Positions 48,057 to 63,330 of a stretch of DNA of 64,000 bases are shown here, in pieces. The position numbers were made by a program, and so were the translations under genes. The DNA is from Amoebidium appalachense (taxonomy: Eukaryota > Ichthyosporea). How positions within the stretch are numbered: the first letter of the stretch is position 1; each line of letters begins with the position of its first letter. Below the pieces are notes generated by a model. It was not told the DNA's origin, did no database searches, and was given only the letters and a program-made list of their open reading frames with translations. The stretch spans positions 2,542,001 to 2,606,000 of the forward strand of contig CAVNZM010000015.1 in the NCBI GenBank assembly GCA_963693365.1. Reading direction: 5' to 3'.

Positions 48057-48578
48057 TCGCTGATTGGCCAACAGACGCGCCAAAATATATGGGCACCTTA
48101 GGGGCGACATTTGATTGGACGGGGTAAGTTGCCTCGATCACGGCTAACCTACACGTGCAAAGCTATTTTTCTTTTTCTTTTTTTTTGAAAAGATGGCCTT
48201 TATATAGCTACTGCTACTAAGGTGAGAAACACACGGTACAGCACACTCAAGCATAGCCGAGCCCACTGTGGCACGCATAGGAACTTCACACGCGTTTATT
48301 ATTGGCGAACACCGAACAGGCTTCGCGGACCCGCTGAGTGAAGTGATGGTGCAGTGGACATGTTTTTAGGTTCGAACACAACCTGAGTCAGACAGATGTG
48401 AGGCCCAGGTGTCTGTTCATACAGGTTTGCCCGCGAAAATAAACCAGCGGCAGCCTACTTCCACACAACCGGACGACAACCTAACTCTTTTGAACGGAAT
48501 CACACATCCGCTGGCACGTGCCTGCACATCATCTGCACATACATAGTCACGTAAAACATTAGAAAACATCACCTCAGC
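46959..48578. other. Intergenic region with poly-G tracts and a duplicated AT-rich segment
   Basis: It contains a roughly 67-base poly-G (47404-47470), a second poly-G (48016-48055), and two similar AT-rich segments (about 47617-47700 and 47922-48006). TTTATATAG near 48199 is a TATA-like element 370 bases before the kinase start. No gene was recognised. Confidence 0.65.
47617..48006. repeat. Direct repeat pair, about 85 bp each
   Basis: 47617-47700 and 47922-48006 share CTCCAAAATTGACATTTTT, CGGAT, TCTGGATTTA, CTTATATCC and AAGCTT...AATAAGAG in the same order with scattered substitutions. No similarity to the poly-C-tailed family was seen. Confidence 0.85.
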
Positions 48579-49713
48579 ATGGAGCTGCTGCAAGATGCCC
48601 TCGACCATCATTTGCACGACACCACGCACACACACCCGAGCGTCGAGATGGTAGGCATTGAGTGCCGTCTGCCCTTCTCCGACCCGACCCAGGGCCGTCA
48701 CCCGCCGCACACCCCTACAGCTACCGGAGAGCCCCCATGTCCGGCGCAAAGCAGACCCACTGCCCGAACATGACCTTTCACAGTACACCCTCCATAGTGT
48801 GCTCTATAGGACCAAGGGCACCACCATACAGCTAGCAAGCCCGCATACAGATCCCGACACCATGGCGGTGCTCAAAATAGGCTACGGCAGCGCACCCGCC
48901 CTTAAATGGGAGGCTACGGTGCACGCGCGGTTGCCCCCCCACCCCAACATGGTGCGGCCTATGGGTGTGGTGAAGGGTGCTGACTGCTTTGTTCTTATCA
49001 CCGAATATCTTGCTGGGGGTGACCTACTCAGTAACATCACGCAATTTGCAAAGTACCCTACCAAGGCCCTTACTGCTTTGCAGGTCTGGCGGCCGCCTTG
49101 GCGCACATGCATAGACATGGGTTTGTGCACAGAGACATCAAGCCGGAGAATGCAGGCCTGTGCGAGGTTACAGGCACGGTGAAGTTGATGGACTTGGGCT
49201 TTGCAGGTCAGCTGGGTGCCGCAGAGAAGGGAGTGTGTGACCATGGGGCCTGTTCGGTCATGGGCACCCCCCAGTATATGGCCCCAGAGCTCTTTGCTGT
49301 GATTGCGGCTGCTGCCATTCCCACACCCCCGGCGTCACCCGGCACAAAGGGCCTGGACTGGTATGCGGCCGACGTGTGGTCATTGGGCATGCTGCTGTTT
49401 GCACTGCATGGTGTTTTTCCATGGCGGGTTGCGAACCCCGTTGCGAGCAATGAATATTCGGCATATCTGCGGCATATCCAAAAAAACCCCACGGGGGCAG
49501 GCATGGAGGCATGTGCCTGAGCCCATCCTTCCCCTACTCATGGCAATGTTGCAGCCAAACCCTAAGATGAGACCAACGGCACAGGAAGTGGCTGAGGAGT
49601 GTAAAAGGGTGAGGGAGGTGGGGGTGGAAGAGGAGAGGGGGCCCTTCGAGAATTTGCTGGAAACACTAGGCACGTGGGCACAGGCCGTCAGTGCCACCCT
49701 GGCTGGTCACTAA
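48579..49713 (+). CDS. Atypical protein kinase with two frame breaks
   Basis: Exon 1 is 48579-48650; a 70-base intron (GTAGGC...CTACAG) follows; the rest is 48721-49713. The N-lobe has AVLKI (ATP lysine), WEATVHARLPPHPNMVRP and the hinge ITEYLAGGDLL. The C-lobe has HMHRHGFVHRDIKPEN, DLG instead of DFG, GTPQYMAPEL, DWYAADVWSLGMLLFAL and QPNPKMRPTAQEV, so an active Ser/Thr kinase fold is likely. The glycine loop is degenerate (LYRTKGTTIQLA has no GxGxxG). The frame changes between LTALQ and LAAALAHMH (about 49083) and between QKNPTG and WRHVPEP (about 49480-49495). The spacing of kinase motifs is normal if both sides are kept, so I infer single-base indels next to short G runs. Assembly error or pseudogene decay are the alternatives. 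Alternative 53- or 65-base introns ending at 49083 would delete helix D. Confidence 0.75.
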
Positions 49714-50847
49714 CTAAAATTTAAAGGGAGAGGGGGGAGGGGGAGGGGGGACGTGGCGCTCTTTTGTGTGTGTGTGTGTTTTGTGGGGGGAGGGGGAGTA
49801 TGATGGTTTGTGCACATTTTCCCATATAAGGCAACTGTACAAAATCGAAAACCCGTGAAGTCCGGGTACGTGTAAGTGACCATTTGGTATATGGGAGTCG
49901 TTTGGGCATAGGGGTTAAGCATGTCACGGAAACGGTGATGGATTCTGAAGATATCATATTGAATGTGACTAGTGGTATTGCATGGAATGTGTATGAAGAT
50001 GTATTGTCAACGTAATTTAGGTATGAATGTGCGCTAAAAATGTTGTGTTGTAGTAGATTGGCAGGATAAATTTTTCTCTGCGACCGTTGGAAAAGAAGAT
50101 TCGGCGCCTAAACACACTAATACATATACGCACAAGGGCTAATAAGAATCGTCAGATATTTACCGTACGTGCTGAAGGGTACGTATGAGGTACGTGCCGG
50201 ATCAACTCAGCCACTCGCAGAATTAAAAGGCTTTGAAATAAAAGAAACTTCAGATATGTACTTGCAATGTGCCGTAATACTCGCCATAGGTGCTGAACCG
50301 TTGTGAAACGGCAGTGTCCGGAGGAGGGGCGGGCGGGGGGAGGGGGGGGGGGGGGGGGGGGGGGAGCTAGGGCCTCACTGGGGTGGAGGAGTGGGGCTGG
50401 TCCTCCCTTGTAGTTTCCCACAGATGAGTCAAAGGCACGCACACACACACACACACACAACACACACACACACACACACAAAAACGCACACACTTGCCCG
50501 CATTTGTACATGTGTAATATAACATAACCTTCCATGAAGGAAACAGCAAACCCCGACAACACCATTATATGCCTTTTTTGATTACACCCGTGCCCGGTTT
50601 ACGTAACCGTGTGTGTGTGTGTGTACATATGCCACGTGCCAGTGTTCATGAGTTCGTAGTCTTCCGGGGTGTGGTGGTAGCGGCGGAAGGGGAGAAAGTG
50701 GGGGAGGGAGGGAGGCCCAGGTGGGACGCCAGCAGAAGTGGACCAGTGTTAGTAGTGATGGGGGGCGGGGTGGGGTGGGGGGGCGATGAGGGGAGGAGAG
50801 GGGGGGGGGGGGAGAGGGGGGGTAAACCGTGTGGCCAGGGTTTTTTT

Positions 50848-50878
<31 letters not shown>

Positions 50879-51812
50879 GGGAAGGGGGGGGGGAGGAATG
50901 GAATGACCTTAATTTACTTTAAGGTGGCCCCTGAATTTGTTCAAGTAATGTACGCATTGCCGCATGGGTAACTGGGTTTAATGGGAACCAACAGTGTGAT
51001 ATAGATAACCAGTGTATACCATGGCCAAGCTCAAGTGCGCGGATCAACATGGACGATTCTAGAAGCACCGTGGTCTAGGGGGAAATAGGTTGGATTTGAG
51101 GTTCACTGAATTCCTATACTGGTGGAATTCACAATGATACGTGTGTGTGGTGTCTAATAATTATTTGTACAGGGTACAGATTTTTGAGTTTGAAATGGGG
51201 GGGGAGAGAGTTGTAAATATTGACGTCCCCCCTGGTGGTAACCCCCTTCCCCCCCCCCCTCCTCCCCAAGGTAGCCACAGGGGTGGGTGGGTCCCCCCCC
51301 CCCCCCTCCCCCCCTAGATCTTTTACCCCGCTGCATGCGCGTACTCATGGTATTAAAGAGTCCCCGAAGTTTTCACCCTCCAAAGACGGTATTCTTTTTG
51401 GCCACTGATGCTATCCCCCTCTTCTTCCCCCCCCCCCCCCCTCCCCCCCCATACACACGCACTCACGTGCACGCACACACACACGCACCACACACACACG
51501 CGCGTGCACAGTCACCCATACATGCACACACACACACACGTGCACGCGCGGCCGTACACGCACACGCACACGCCCACACACACACACACACACAGTGTCA
51601 CACACACACACAAACACACACATACACACGCGCGCGCACACACACACAGGCACACACGCGCGCGCGTGACTGAGCGGTGTCTGTACACGCGCACACGCAC
51701 ACACGCACACGCACACACACGCGCACACAGTGTCACACACACACACACACACACACGTGCACGCGCGGCCGTACACGCACACGCACACGCACTTCCAACC
51801 CGTTCGTGCCCT

Positions 51813-51844
<32 letters not shown>

Positions 51845-52012
51845 GTATGACCTTCAGGTGATCAAGGAATTCTATTAGTCTCAATCAAAGTTTACGTTTT
51901 GGCATTGTATGTAAACTGCTGCTGATCATAGTACTAGTACTCTTATGTGATCAGGTTATCTGATATAGTCACATGAAGTAAGCCTATGGGGTGGGTGGGT
52001 CCTCCTTCCCCC

Positions 52013-52043
<31 letters not shown>

Positions 52044-52417
52044 GCTAGCCGGAGGGGTGGGTGGGTCCCCCCCTTCTTCGGGGGAGGGGGGGGGGGGGGG
52101 GGGGAGGGGGACCCACCTGTTCAAAGGGGGGGTGCCCCCCCCCCCCCCCCCCCCCTCCCCCCAACGTTACTACTACCCCCCTGCCCGTTTCAAAACCAAG
52201 AATCCCTAATAAAGCGTGTACCGTATGTCTTCATATGCATGGTGGACCAGGGGTGAGTTGTCTGCACTCTCATGGAACCGATTCACACCGTTCAAAAGTC
52301 TGTATTTATTTTGCACCCGTACCCTGTAGTAAGAAACTTTAAAGTACTGTGTGCACGTGCAATGGCCCAATGGCGTACATAATTAGGCATATTCGAATCA
52401 TAAGCCTTCCGCGTAGG
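49714..52417. other. Intergenic region between kinase and ART-like gene
   Basis: Unique AT-rich stretches (49800-50330, 50900-51200, 51870-51990), poly-G at 50350-50365 and 50857-50890, C tracts at 51250-51320 and 52013-52043, CA arrays at 50440-50490 and 51460-51790. No supported gene. The long open frames over the CA arrays are repeat artefacts. Confidence 0.6.
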
Positions 52418-53054
52418 CTAGTATGAAACCTTTGTCACGGCTACAGGCAGCACCCTACCCGGGTCTCTCACACAGTGCTCCTCTACCCCCAGTACGGTCT
52501 GCCCTGAAAACATCACCGGCCTCCCCGTGTGCAGCCCACGCTGTGCCCAGCAGCTATCATAGCTGGAGCGGGGGGAGGGGGGGGGGAGGAGGGGAAGGGG
52601 GGGGGGGGGGGGGAGGGATGGGAGGGGATGAGATGGGGGAGAGGGACCGCGCCCGGGGGAGGGGGGAGGGAAGGGGGGGGGGGAGGGGAGGAGGAAGGTC
52701 CAGCGAAAGTGCATTTTCGTTGGTGTGAGTTAGGCCGGTGACGTGATGTGAGCTGTGAGTGGTGGCTGTATCCCAGAGCTGCATGCTGCTTTTTGATGTA
52801 CACGGTGTCGTGTGTGTTGTTGATGCCCATGATCCCACCTTACAATCAATTCTTCCTCCTTTTCCTTCCTAAAAACTCTTGATTTTTTCTTTTTTAGGCG
52901 GTAAGTTAAGGGAGGGGGTTTTAAATGTGAAGCAGAGGAGGCGGTGGAGGCCTTGGGAGGGGGGAAGGGGGAGGGGAGGGGAGGGGACGGGATCTTCAAG
53001 TCAAATCAAAAAAGGACCGGGGGAGGGGGCCGGCGGGGGGGGGGGGGGGGGGGG

Positions 53055-53112
<58 letters not shown>

Positions 53113-54185
53113 GTGTGGATGGGTTGTGGGTAGGCAAGGTAGGAGCAAGTATAAAGCTAACCGCTGTAAGTGTGTGTGTGTGTGTTTTGTGTGTGTGTGT
53201 GTGTGTGTTGTGTGTTCTTGTGTGTGTGTTTGTGTGTGTGTGTGCAAGTGTGTGCGTGTGTGCGTGTGTGTGTGCGTGTGTGTGTGCGTGCGTGTGCGCG
53301 TGCGTGTGCGTGTGATGTGTGTGTGTGTGTGTGTGTTTGTGCACGTGAGCGTACGCGTACGCGTGCGTGTGTGTGCGTGTGTATGCCAAATTTCGTCTAT
53401 ATGGGTGTGGTGTGTGTGTTGGTGTGTGTGTGGGGGGTGGATGGGGGGCATACCCGTTGTCGTACCACATTCCCGTATTATCACAGTCACTGGGTGTGGC
53501 CACCTTCTCTCTGCCCAGCTGCACCCTCACCTCCACCACACATCCACTAGCACCCCCCCTGAGCCGGGCAATCCTCTCGGCCTTCTCCCTCTTTCGGGTC
53601 ACGTACACACCCGGGCCAAGCATGCTGTTTGGCCCGGCAAGGCTGGCCCGAAACCCGGACTTGAGGATGCTCTGTGCCGCCAGCTGTGTTGTGCCGTGGT
53701 ACATGGTCTCATAGGTGCACCCATAGCCCTCGGAGTGGCCCGGGTAGCCACAGTCATTGCACCTGTGTGTGTGTGTGTGTGGGGGGGGGGGGGTTGGAGG
53801 GGCTGGGGGGGTAGGTGGGTGGGTGGATGTGGTTGGGTGGGTGGGTGGGTACGGGCAGGTCACGGTGTGGTCGGTGACTGGGAAGGGGCCAGGGGCGGAG
53901 AGGGAAAGGGAGGGGGAGAAGGGCGGGGGCCCGGCGGGGGGGGGGGGGGGGGGGGGGGGGGAAATAAAAGAGGATGGGTCGGACCCAAGGTAGCGTGAAC
54001 GTGAATTCTATACCAGTGATGCGTCCCCAAAGGCCCCTATAGTAGCATCGCCACCCTCTCATGGCCCAGTCGCTGAGTTCCACGTGAACGATGGGCAGAG
54101 GAGGTGTGTGGGTGGTCGGTGCTTTTTTATTCCTTTTCCTTTTTCTCAGGCTATTCATTTCATATTTATTATGGAAATTTTCTTT

Positions 54186-54245
<60 letters not shown>

Positions 54246-54420
54246 TTATTTTTATTTTTATTTTTATTTTTTGGGGGGGGGGGGGGGGGGGGAGGAGGGG
54301 GGAAGGGGGGGGGGGGGGGAGGTACATGTGATCTAGACTGTTGTGGCTGGCTGAGCGGCAGTACAGACAGAAGGTGCCCAAGTCCCTATGGCCCACCGTG
54401 TTAAAATTAAGGTGATGCAT
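52418..54420 (-). CDS. Zinc-ribbon plus PARP-like ADP-ribosyltransferase-fold protein
   Basis: Three minus-strand exons, 54420-54326, 53762-53454 and 52562-52418, give 182 aa with phases 2 and 2 matching. The N-terminus has CLYC (18-21) and CNDC (33-36), a likely zinc ribbon. The catalytic-type fold follows: MYHGTTQLAAQSILKSGF with H54, LGPGVYVTRKREKAERIA with Y85, the GYDSCWA segment, and VEEHCVRDPGRVLPVAV with E162/E163. An H-Y-E arrangement with HGT, GVY and a late EExCVxDP motif resembles the small PARP-like proteins of the GIG2 type. Mono-ADP-ribosylation or NAD binding is inferred, not shown. The start at ATG 54420 is likely but not proven; a longer N-terminus is possible. The second ART-like gene lies 2 kb away on the other strand. 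Confidence 0.8.
53036..53109. repeat. Poly-G tract in ART-like gene intron 2
   Basis: About 70 G with two interruptions; poly-C in the transcript. Confidence 0.96.
53170..53395. repeat. GT/GC-rich array in ART-like gene intron 2
   Basis: Interrupted GT repeats with GCGTGC pieces between the exon 2 donor (53453) and the poly-G tract. Confidence 0.93.
54188..54300. repeat. (TA)n, T-rich and poly-G run in ART-like gene intron 1
   Basis: About 55 bp of TA dinucleotides, then TTTTA repeats and poly-G. The low-complexity frames here are not coding. Confidence 0.95.
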
Positions 54421-56450
54421 TTGATTGGTCGAAAAGGTGCACAGCTGGTTTGACGGCTTTTGCGGCAGCACAGACGTGGGAAGGGGTGAACAGGGGAGGA
54501 TGGTGGGGTGGGTGGGTGTAGAGGAGGGGGGGGGGGGCTGTTGGCTGGTTTGTGGCCATTATACTGCGGTGTGATGCGCACATTTAATAAATGGCTTATG
54601 ATGGGCCAGCCTTATCATAAGCTGGGCATGTGGCAGAGAGGGCACCCTCCCTGCGAACAACCGTGCAGGCTATGATTAAAATTGAGGACGTCAACAATCA
54701 ATCCTAAGGGAAACATTTCTCCATTCACTCGACCCCTCACAGTAACCGTTTAGTTCGTAAACCACATGGTGTTGGTGGGCAAGTTGGCAATATCCAGACA
54801 TCCAATCACATTTGCAGCATATGATTATCACAGCGCACTATGGCATGCAAGTGAATAGCATCGATATCAAGCCATTCTAGGTATCACAGCACGCTGCTCA
54901 CAAAAACATTCGGTTTGGCCATTGAAGGGGGAAAGGAGGATTTGGGGAGCCGAAGGAGCAACGGCACGGTACCACCTACCCCATGTTTCAATCGTGCACA
55001 CTCGACTTAAACTTAGTCAGTGCACGTGCTGCAGCCCCACCCACACCGTTTCAAATCCTGAGATCCTTAACCCAACTTAAACTTGAATGAGATCGGAGCA
55101 ACAGGGCAATGCCTTATCGTTTACAGCCGTTTCTGCTGCCCCTACGTGCTACGGCCCGCTGCAGGTCTGCAGCAACCATGCGAGTGTTTTGTTTGTTGTG
55201 CTACCATGACATTGGCAGGTGTTTGACATGTTTTCATACAGTACCTGCCGAGAGTGTTGCGTGCACTTATGTGGCTGTGTTAACGTAGGTGCACTCTCTA
55301 TCAGCTTACGATCTTACGTAGCGCTACTAGCCATTTGAGTTCCGTGGAGGGAACTTGAAGCTGTGTACACGATGGTCGTGTGGTGTTCTGATTCACGCGA
55401 CCTGGGGTTGGTGGCAGTTGTCGTACTGGTGACACAAACACATGATATATATAGCTATATTTGGCTATATTTGTTCGTTAAAAGGACGTTTGTCCAATCA
55501 CTAGTGAATTATAAAATCTACTAATTGGGCAGCTGTCGCCGGTTCTTGTACGTGTTACGTAGCTGCCCCTAGCTCGCTGCTGTTGCATAGCTTACCGTGC
55601 CGTGTGCAGCAGCATAAGTAGGTGCCAAAACTACCCCTTCTCGTGCATGTATAAAGGACTCGTTTTCAGGCACTTTTTTGCCATGCTCTCTGTTTAACGT
55701 GTGGAGCTTTCAGCCAGCACCGTGCACAAACTTTCCACTGACACTGATATTTATGTGCACTGAGTGGCGATACGACAACCAAGGTATACTGTTTGCAACT
55801 ACCCTGCACAGCAACCCAGGCACTACCAGCGAGGTAACAGCTGTGAAATAAGATCGACCAAGCTCGCCCCGCAATATTCACTCTTGTTTTGTACTTGTTG
55901 TGCTTAGTATCTGGGGAGGAGTGAGGTTTAGAAGCTGGGTAGCACTATACATATGTATGTGCGTCTCCTATCTTCGCCTGCCCCGATAAGGGAGTGGGAC
56001 TGCACATGCATATGTGCATGGAGTCAAGCCATACTAAGCTATGCATGTAAGAAAGGTCAAGGGCCAAGGCAGACAAAAAAAGGGAGGGGCGAAGAGAGGG
56101 AATTTCTGGAGGCGGGGAACTCGAGAGGGGGGACGGGGGAGAAGGGGGGGGGGGGGGGGGGGGGGGGGGAGGGGGGGGGGGGCTGGTACTTGTCTGCCTG
56201 CACCTTGGAGACCCCCCCCCCCCCCCCCCCCCCCCCATCCAAGGCCTGCCTCACCAGCACATACCCCCATTGCCCCATTGAAAGGAATTTTTTTCTTAAA
56301 ACGAAGAACACATAAGAGACCATAATTACCATTGCCAATGATCTAAAAACTTCAACACGGGAAGGGGCGGGGGGAGGGGGGGATGTGATGTAGTAGTTCA
56401 GAGATAATAGCCAAATTTGAAGTAAATCCTCACATAGAACCCCCTCCAAG
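54421..56450. other. Region between the two ART-like genes
   Basis: About 2 kb, largely unique. It begins with a CCAATCA motif immediately before the ART1 start on the minus strand. A 71-codon minus-strand frame at 55666-55881 has no recognisable domain. G and C tracts occupy 56143-56237. No additional gene or RNA was identified. Confidence 0.55.
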
Positions 56451-56974
56451 ATGCATGAAGAGCAGCAGCAACTGGCCAATCTGATTGGCCACAAGTTTTC
56501 CATGGGTGGTGTTACCCCCCGGAGCATCCACATTGTCACCTACAACACCCCCGTGCTCGGCAACACCTATGCACCGGGAAACATCACCTGGCACCAAAAG
56601 CAAACCTGCCCCGTCTTTACAACCCTAGGCTCTCAGCATGTTTACGAAAATTGGAAAACACTGCAGTCCCTGTATGACCACAAGCATCACTACATGGTAT
56701 TTCACGGTACCTCGACATATGCAGCATGCGAAATTCTCAGGGGGGTTTTAGTGCTGGGATGTGGAAATCGGACAAGCAGCATGACTACTCAACCGTCACC
56801 GTGTCTGTTGCCAGAGACTATGCAAAATCGCGCGGGGGTTCACAAGGAAACATCGTGGTGTGCCTGGTGCTCCCTGGAACCACCCACATCCACCACACCT
56901 CATCAAATGGAAATTCCATCTACATGACGAAAAACCCCCACCAACTGCTCCCCATAGCCCGGGTGGTGTTATGA
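56451..56974 (+). CDS. ADP-ribosyltransferase-like protein, frame-broken
   Basis: An intronless frame starts MHEEQQQLANLIGHKF and runs to YMVFHGTSTYAACEILRG (H85 in HGT). It then continues in another frame as GFSAGMWKSDKQHD, VSVARDYAKS, GNIVVCLVLPGTT and NPHQLLPIARVVL before TGA at 56972-56974. The switch falls in a run of six G (about 56740-56745); a seventh G would join both parts. The HGT...A..IL..GF segment, a later helix with YAKS and a closing LLPIARVVL strand match the layout of the ART-like gene at 52418-54420, so the two are probably related. Whether the gap is an assembly error or a real mutation cannot be told here. An intron ending at CTCAG would remove the HGT motif and is less likely. 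Confidence 0.68.
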
Positions 56975-57237
56975 TGAGAAGTTAAAATTGACCGGATGTG
57001 AATTGTTGGATAAGGTTTTACTTATACCATAACCAATATATGGTATTTTCGGGAGGGTCCCCCCTTCTGTGCAGTATTGCTGACTACGTTCTCTACTAGC
57101 ACAGCATGATTTTCGTTAAATCTCGAAAATTTAGATAGTGTAAAGGGGGGGCTGGGGCTTTACATAGAGCAGCAATAAGGGGAAGAGGGTCGGAGGGAGG
57201 GACGGGAAGGGCGGTGAAGGCTTTGGCTTATTATTTT

Positions 57238-57283
<46 letters not shown>

Positions 57284-57675
57284 GGGAAGGGGGGATGTCA
57301 TGAGAGGTAGACCGTAGGCATGTATCGGCTACAGTATGTATTACAAAGCTTGACATACTTCTACGTCAGCTATGGCGTTTGGGGCCAAGAAAGAACTTCT
57401 TAGGAGAGCCAGAGAGAGGGCCTGCGGTGATAGCCATTTGAGAAGTATTGGATCCGTCACGGTACTAAATATATCCGTGTAATGATTCAAGGCAGAAACA
57501 AAGCTACAACACATTCACCCACACTCTTCACTCTCATCACTCCTTGCATCCTCTAGTGGCACGAAATCAAACACAATTTTTTTTTTTTTAATATTAAGCA
57601 TATGCACACACATGTATGTATGCAGTGCATGCATGCGCTTTCTTACGTGACATATTAGGTATTCATTGACAACGG

Positions 57676-57721
<46 letters not shown>

Positions 57722-58200
57722 TTATCGGATATATCTTCCTGTCAGTCATGTATGCACGGATGTACAAGACCTTATGCTGTCAATGAAATGATCAACGTTG
57801 CCAAGCAGTGGCCTGGAAATTGAGTCGGTGATTCTTAGGAGTCACATTTTTGCTACATGCAATTCTTTTTTGCATCGTGTGTGTGGTTGGCTGACTTGCT
57901 GAGGGCGGGAACAGGAGGGTGGAGGAGGCTAGGGAAGGGTTGGGAGCGGGGTAGGTGGGGTAGGATGGGGTGGGAGGGCGGGGGGAGGGGGGGGGGGGGG
58001 GGGGGGTGGGCGTATGTGGATGGGTGGGTGGGTGGGTTGCACACACGCACCAATCGGCAAAGGCGTAGACTATGAACACCCACAGACACACGCACAGTTC
58101 CATCTAATAGGGTCATCTCGGTACACACAGCTGCACACAAAAATACTATTCGATCATGTACAGTGTAACTTGCCAATGCAAATGTCCACAGCACATTGAC

Positions 58201-58242
<42 letters not shown>

Positions 58243-58552
58243 ACGCACACACACGCACACACACAGTGTCTCCTGCCCACGACAAATCAAACAGCACCCA
58301 TGGCTAGGCAACACCACCTGCACTCACAACACTTACAATCGTGCACACATGTATGCCCCATGCACGTATTTATGTACAGCAGCACCCCCGGGTGCCACCA
58401 TGGCTATACAGATGATGGGTGGATGGAATCAATCCCCCATAGGCTATAGTCATTCGCTGTAGTATTAGATCTGAGTGGCGGTGTTCATAATAAGCCATGC
58501 AAACAGTAGTAGCCCACCGGGAATAAATACAGGGATGCCGGTCTCTGTGCTT

Positions 58553-58644
<92 letters not shown>

Positions 58645-59140
58645 TGTGTGTGTGTGCGCACGCACGTGTGTACACATGGACATAATCAAGTATAAAAAGG
58701 TATGTATGTACCCACCAACTCAATCGAATTCGGTCAGAAGGAGCAATATATCGACCCCATAACACAATGGCTCCAGATGTCCCATAAATGTTGCAGTCCT
58801 ATTCCTACGTCTGTAACAAACTGGCTCAGGAGGCCACAACCACCCCTAGTTACACTACATTAACTACTCGACACAACAGCCTATCCGAACAGTTGTCTAC
58901 CATTGCATCAACACACACCCCTACCCCATACACTCACCCTCCACCCAATACCACACATACCCCACACATTCTCGCCATGCAAAACCACCCCTAGTCATCC
59001 CTACCCCACACATTCTCGCCATGCAAAACCACCCCTAATCATCCCTACCCCACACACTCTCGCCATGCAAAACCACCCCTAGTCATCCCTACCCCACACT
59101 CCTTTTTTCTCCCATCCGCCCTCACCACACCACACCATAT
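56975..59140. other. Intergenic region between ART2 and COG3
   Basis: Unique sequence with poly-T/poly-G at 57232-57282, a 40-base poly-C at 57678-57718, a (CA)n run at 58197-58265, a (GT)n run at 58553-58660, and three copies of a 44-bp unit (ACATTCTCGCCATGCAAAAC) at 58966-59100. No gene supported. Confidence 0.6.
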
Positions 59141-63330
<4,190 letters not shown>

